A DNA stretch of 64,000 nt from Paenibacillus sp. 32O-W (GTDB lineage Bacteria; Bacillota; Bacilli; Paenibacillales; NBRC-103111): assembly GCF_007679495.1 (NCBI RefSeq), contig NZ_VEGP01000001.1, forward strand, positions 124,001 through 188,000, in the 5' to 3' direction. This document shows positions 61,643-64,000 of the stretch, one piece after another (position 1 is the first letter of the stretch; the number at the start of each line of letters is the position of its first letter). The notes beneath the pieces were generated by a model. The model saw only the letters and a list, made by a program, of their open reading frames with translations, made no database searches and was not told where the DNA came from. Position numbers and translations under genes: made by a program.

Positions 61643-62548
61643 TTAAGTGGCGACAAAATCTCCCCCGTTCACATGCAGTGTTTCACCGGTCACATATCGC
61701 GAGTCATCGCTGGCCAAATAAATATAGGCCGGGGCAAGCTCGAAGGGCTGACCCGCTCTCTTCATCGGCGTTTGCGTTCCGAATGTGGCAACACGATCCG
61801 CCGAATAGCTGGATGGAATCAGCGGCGTCCAGATCGGGCCCGGAGCAACCGCATTCACCCGGATGCCTTGCTCCACCAAGGATAGAGCGAGGGAACGGGT
61901 AAACGAGACTATCGCTCCTTTGGTCGAAGAATAATCGATCAATGTCTTTTCTCCCCGATAAGCGGTAATCGAGGTGGTATTGACAATTGCATCGCCGGCT
62001 TTCAAGTGGGGGAGAGCAGCCTGGGTTACATAAAAGAAGCTGAAAATATTGGTCCGAAAAGTCTGCTCCAACTGCTCCTCCGAGATGTCCAGAAGACTAT
62101 GCCGGGGATACTGCACACCTTGATTATTAATGACAATATTCAGCTTTCCGAGCGTTTGCAGCACCCGGTTAACGGCATTCGTGCAGGCCTGCTTGGTCCG
62201 CATGTCGAGACGAATGGGCAGGCAGCGGCGCCCGATAGCTTCTATGCGGGCTTTCGTCTCTTCCGCATCCCGGTCTTCATACAGGTAGGTAATGGCGACG
62301 TCGGCCCCCTCCTTGGCAAACCCGATAGCAACGGCGCGGCCGATCCCGCTGTCTCCGCCAGTAATCAGGGCGACCTTCCCCTTCAGCTTCCCGCTGCCGA
62401 CATAGGCGGGGTCTTCGGAAATTGGCCGGGGTGTCATCAGATATTCCAGTCCGGGCTGCCGGTCCTGATGCTGTGGCGGGAATGCGATCGGCTTCACCTT
62501 GCACTCCGTTTTGTGGGCATAGTAGGGATAAACCGGATAAGGCTTCAT
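61643..62548 (-). CDS. Short-chain dehydrogenase/reductase (YhxC/YhdF-type)
   Basis: 301 aa. The N-terminal 45 residues (KPYPVYPYYAHKTECKVKPI) are a Pro/Tyr-rich extension typical of the YhxC/YhdF group of spore formers. Rossmann motif LITGGDSGIGRAVAIGFAKEG (about 62-82), NNQGVQYPRHSLLD (NNAG-like; Gln-Gly instead of Ala-Gly), catalytic Ser in NTTSITAYRG, and YSSTKGAIVSF with the active Tyr and Lys. The ATG at 62548 with GGAGGTAATCCC is the start; the longer frame is rejected. NAD(P)-dependent; in this group members are linked to general stress. Substrate not known. Confidence 0.9.
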   Translation of the reverse strand: MKPYPVYPYYAHKTECKVKPIAFPPQHQDRQPGLEYLMTPRPISEDPAYVGSGKLKGKVALITGGDSGIGRAVAIGFAKEGADVAITYLYEDRDAEETKARIEAIGRRCLPIRLDMRTKQACTNAVNRVLQTLGKLNIVINNQGVQYPRHSLLDISEEQLEQTFRTNIFSFFYVTQAALPHLKAGDAIVNTTSITAYRGEKTLIDYSSTKGAIVSFTRSLALSLVEQGIRVNAVAPGPIWTPLIPSSYSADRVATFGTQTPMKRAGQPFELAPAYIYLASDDSRYVTGETLHVNGGDFVAT

Positions 62549-62632
62549 GGGATTACCTCCATTGTCATTTTCCCCCATCATACTCAGCCCGCCCAGAATG
62601 GGTTCCATCGGCTCCCCATGTTAAATGCCGGA

Positions 62633-62920
62633 TTAGGAGGTCATCCGTTGGCGTATCGCTTCCCTGGCCGCTTCCCTGTCGTCAAAACGAATCGTCCGGT
62701 CCTTCAGAATCTGAACCGTTTCATGCCCTTTCCCCGCGATCAGCACCACATCCCCTGAACCCGCCGCGGCAACCGCCCGGGCAATAGCGGCCTTCCGGTC
62801 CTCCACCAACTCGTGCTTGCCGCCAACTGCCCCGGCTTCCAGCAGACCGGCTTCTATCTCCTTCAGAATCGTCTGGGGGTCCTCCGAACGGGGATTATCG
62901 GATGTAATCTTAAGCTTCAT
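62633..62920 (-). CDS. Stand-alone MurE C-terminal-like domain
   Basis: 95 aa. It corresponds to the C-terminal domain of UDP-MurNAc-tripeptide synthetase (MurE), including SDNPRSEDP, the DNPR motif that in MurE recognises meso-diaminopimelate, and [14 protein letters not shown] and [11 protein letters not shown]. The first two domains (UDP and ATP binding) are absent. A good RBS (GGGAGGACGGGGC) precedes the ATG, 18 bases behind the murC stop. So it is a real short gene rather than a frameshift piece; the base composition and codon use match. It may be a regulatory or structural domain, or the relic of a full murE copy. Full-length MurE must be elsewhere. Confidence 0.75.
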   Translation of the reverse strand: MKLKITSDNPRSEDPQTILKEIEAGLLEAGAVGGKHELVEDRKAAIARAVAAAGSGDVVLIAGKGHETVQILKDRTIRFDDREAAREAIRQRMTS

Positions 62921-62938
62921 GCCCCGTCCTCCCTTCGC

Positions 62939-64000
62939 CTAGCCTTCGAAGATCGTCTGGTACTTCTGAATGTCACCGGCCCCCATAAATACCAATACCG
63001 AATCTTTATAGTCTAATAAATTGTTGACCGTGGATTCCGAAATAAGCCGGGCATTGGGAATCCGGTCGCGCAGCTGCTCGATCGAGACAGTGCCGCCTTC
63101 CTCGCGCGCCGATCCGAAGATTTGACACAGGTATACATCGTCTGCGCCCCGCAAGGATTGAGCGAAGTCGTCCATCAGCTTCTCCAGCCGGCTGAACGTA
63201 TGAGGCTGAAATACGCTCACTATTCTTCTCAACGGATATTTGCTTCTTACCGCTTCCAGAGTCGCTCTAATTTCGGACGGATGATGGGCATAATCATCAA
63301 TCACGATATTGCTCTTCCATTCCTTCTCGGAAAATCTTCGCTTGACTCCGGAGAAGGAAGCCATATGGTGCTTTATTTGCTCCAAATCGAGATTCAGGAC
63401 AAGCGCCGTTCCAATAACCGCCAGGGCGTTGAGCACATTATGGCGTCCATAGGCCGGTATAGTGAACTGGCCTATTCCGTCGCCGCGCCAGTACACTTCG
63501 AAAGAGGTGCCGTTACTCCCGGCTACGGGTGCCGAGGCTCTCAGCAGGTTATGATCTTCGAAACCGTAGTACAGCACCTCTTTATCTATTCTTAATGACC
63601 GGACATGCGGGTCATCCCCGCATACAACGAGCAGACGGCCAACCAGCGAAGCCATCTCCTCGAACGCGCTGTGGACATCCGACAGGTCGGCATAATAATC
63701 CGGGTGATCGAAATCGATGTTCGTAATGACCGCAATTTCGGGGCGGTACGCCAGAAAATGCCTCTTGTATTCACAGCTTTCAAATACAAATAACCGGGCA
63801 TCCTTCTCCCCCTTGCCGGTGCCGTCTCCAATCAGAGTGCAGACCGGCTCCACTCCTCCCAGCGCATGCGCCATCATTCCGGTTGTGGTGGTTTTCCCGT
63901 GCGATCCGGTAACGGCTATACTGATATAATCCTTCATCCACTCTCCGAGAAAATGATGATAGCGCCGGACCGGATATCCCAACCGCCGACAGTGGTCCAG
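62939..64000 (-). CDS. murC: UDP-N-acetylmuramate-L-alanine ligase, partial (5' end beyond window)
   Basis: The last 353 codons are visible; the start lies past the right edge. MurC joins L-alanine to UDP-MurNAc in peptidoglycan precursor synthesis. ATP loop AVTGSHGKTTTTGMMAH (about visible residue 29), then GDGTGKGEKDARLFVFESCEYKRHFL, NIDFDHPDYY, HHPSEIRATLEA and the end FMGAGDIQKYQTIFEG, nearly the B. subtilis MurC sequence. It forms an operon with the small MurE-like gene. In B. subtilis murC is close to ytpI/ytxG genes, not next to an SDR. Confidence 0.95.
   Translation of the reverse strand: MDHCRRLGYPVRRYHHFLGEWMKDYISIAVTGSHGKTTTTGMMAHALGGVEPVCTLIGDGTGKGEKDARLFVFESCEYKRHFLAYRPEIAVITNIDFDHPDYYADLSDVHSAFEEMASLVGRLLVVCGDDPHVRSLRIDKEVLYYGFEDHNLLRASAPVAGSNGTSFEVYWRGDGIGQFTIPAYGRHNVLNALAVIGTALVLNLDLEQIKHHMASFSGVKRRFSEKEWKSNIVIDDYAHHPSEIRATLEAVRSKYPLRRIVSVFQPHTFSRLEKLMDDFAQSLRGADDVYLCQIFGSAREEGGTVSIEQLRDRIPNARLISESTVNNLLDYKDSVLVFMGAGDIQKYQTIFEG

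Overview
The window (about 52% GC by eye) is chromosomal DNA of an endospore-forming member of the Bacillales, most likely Paenibacillus or a close relative. The evidence is an alpha/beta-type SASP gene, the sporulation genes ytaF, ytrH, ytrI and yheA/yheB/yheCD, AGGAGG-type ribosome binding sites, and a gene order that follows the Bacillus subtilis block nrdR-coaE-ytaF-mutM-polA-pho-mdh-icd-citZ-fxsA-pyk-accA-accD-dnaE-ytrH-ytrI-ytpI-ytoI. No rRNA, tRNA, CRISPR array, intact insertion sequence or prophage was seen.

Layout. 1-8 kb: the 3' end of an MFS transporter, a DUF4261 protein, catalase, a chemotaxis receptor, an MFS exporter divergent from its probable MarR regulator, and a FrnE-like DsbA protein. 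8-14.7 kb: nrdR, a SASP gene, a lytic transglycosylase, then coaE-ytaF-mutM-polA read leftwards. 14.8-20.3 kb: a HAD protein and the phosphate uptake genes pstS, pstCAB and phoU. 20.4-21.7 kb: an unusual LysM protein with a phenylalanine-rich segment and a 15-residue tandem repeat. 22-24.7 kb: cytochrome bd genes cydA-cydB-cydS, preceded by a further tiny membrane ORF and an FNR-type box. 24.7-30.4 kb: Gfo/Idh dehydrogenase, phoR-phoP (kinase gene first) and class I fumarase. 30.4-33.9 kb: an AT-rich stretch with a small secreted four-cysteine peptide gene, a polysaccharide deacetylase, a YfbR-type nucleotidase and a membrane protein. 34-48 kb: mdh, icd, citZ, fxsA, thioesterase, pyk, accA, accD, a 62-aa gene and an enlarged dnaE. 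48-51.5 kb: ytrH-ytrI, ytpI, ytoI and a small membrane protein. 51.5-59.8 kb: yheA-yheB divergent from five consecutive YheC/YheD ATP-grasp genes. 59.8-64 kb: a decayed gene remnant beside a MITE-like element, a HAD hydrolase, an SDR, a stand-alone MurE C-terminal domain and murC running off the right edge.

How the parts work together. Phosphate starvation is the clearest regulatory theme. PHO-box-like TTTACA/TTAACA half-sites, 11 bp apart, lie upstream of pstS, pstC and phoR, so the two-component system and the transporter probably form one autoregulated circuit. Central carbon flow is covered by citrate synthase, isocitrate and malate dehydrogenases, fumarase, pyruvate kinase and acetyl-CoA carboxyltransferase. 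Spore functions are spread through the window. Two of them, the LysM-repeat gene and the five-gene ATP-grasp cluster, have similar sigmaK-like promoter candidates. The ATP-grasp cluster is the best candidate here for an incompletely described system: all five copies keep the ATP-grasp residues, so they look like working ligases of unknown substrate.
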